In this document: positions 5,810 through 5,966 of the stretch, piece after piece
Numbering within the stretch: position 1 is the first letter of the stretch
How the letters are laid out: each line of letters opens with the position of its first letter
Assembly (NCBI GenBank): GCA_013361075.1
Contig: JABWAJ010000373.1
Span: 1-5,966, forward strand
Source: Saprospiraceae bacterium
GTDB taxonomy: Bacteria; Bacteroidota; Bacteroidia; Chitinophagales; Saprospiraceae
Reading direction: 5' to 3'
Length of the DNA stretch: 5,966 nucleotides
Translations under genes and position numbers: made by a program
The notes under the pieces: generated by a model
Told to the model about the DNA's origin: nothing
Database searches by the model: none
What the model saw: only the letters and a program-made list of their open reading frames with translations

Positions 5810-5966
5810 ATGAAAAGAATTGTTTTTTTACTCATTTTCAGCGCACTGGCAAGCTTGCCGTTAATTGCTGAATCAACAACGCATGAGCGACGCTCAAAAG
5901 AGATGGCAAGTAGTTTGGTTACTGCCGATTTTACAATAGAAGTCAATTGTACCGATGGTAACTGGT
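5810..5966 (+). CDS. N-terminal start of a third secreted paralogue (partial, 3' end outside window)
   Basis: The ATG at 5810 opens a frame that stays open to the window end (52 complete codons). It begins MKRIVFLLIFSALASLPLIA, a signal peptide with likely cleavage before ESTT, and then reaches VTADFTIEVNCTDGNW, the opening of another ~208-residue module. It aligns along its whole visible length with the start of the gene at 4021; both share the AESTT junction (14 identical bases) and the motif VTADFTI. It is 58 bases downstream of the previous stop. It is expected to be another T9SS cargo protein, but its C-terminus is not visible, so that part is inference from the array. Confidence 0.85.
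   Translation, partial: MKRIVFLLIFSALASLPLIAESTTHERRSKEMASSLVTADFTIEVNCTDGNW
5927..5966 (+). repeat. ~208-residue secreted module, copy 4 (start only)
   Basis: DFTIEVNCTDGNW matches the opening of copies 1 and 3 (DFSISGQCNDGNW, DFTITINCNSGNW), with the Cys, Gly and Trp in the same places. The rest lies outside the window. Confidence 0.7.

Overview
This window looks like Bacteroidota DNA, most likely from the Saprospiria (Lewinella/Haliscomenobacter-like), although the genus is a guess. The evidence is the C-terminal domain shared by the three visible gene ends (YPNPANEQLSV ... RLLD..GRVV ... PAG.YT.Q), which is a type A sorting domain of the type IX secretion system (T9SS). Supporting signs are A-rich translation starts without a strong Shine-Dalgarno sequence, and TTTG-N18-TAATTT promoter-like boxes. 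All genes are on the + strand; I see no RNA genes, insertion sequences or CRISPR arrays.

Layout: (1) 1-188 is the 3' end of an upstream gene, of which only the sorting domain is visible. (2) 189-317 is a spacer with a strong stem-loop at 201-234. (3) 318-3872 encodes a 1184-residue secreted metzincin zinc protease, M12B/reprolysin-like. It has a signal peptide, propeptide, catalytic domain (HEFGHLMGSLH, Met-turn IMSYC), two copies of a ~208-residue module, a degenerate half-copy of that module, a Cys-rich fibronectin-III-like domain, a Gly-rich linker and the sorting domain. (4) 3873-4020 is a spacer with an almost identical stem-loop followed by a promoter-like element containing an inverted repeat. 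(5) 4021-5751 encodes a 576-residue secreted paralogue with the same tail but no protease and only one module. (6) 5752-5809 repeats the promoter/inverted-repeat element at the same distance from the next start. (7) 5810-5966 is the 5' end of a third paralogue, cut by the window edge.

The region is therefore a tandem array of at least four related T9SS cargo genes that share exchangeable parts: signal peptide, ~208-residue module, FN3-like domain and sorting domain. One member also carries a protease. The products should cross the inner membrane by Sec and the outer membrane by T9SS, ending on the surface or outside the cell. Whether the protease-less members work with the protease (for example by sharing a substrate or a surface scaffold) is inference from organisation only. 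The most notable features are the ~208-residue module with a strongly conserved C-terminal half, the near-invariant 3' stem-loop, and the conserved promoter-like element with embedded inverted repeat.
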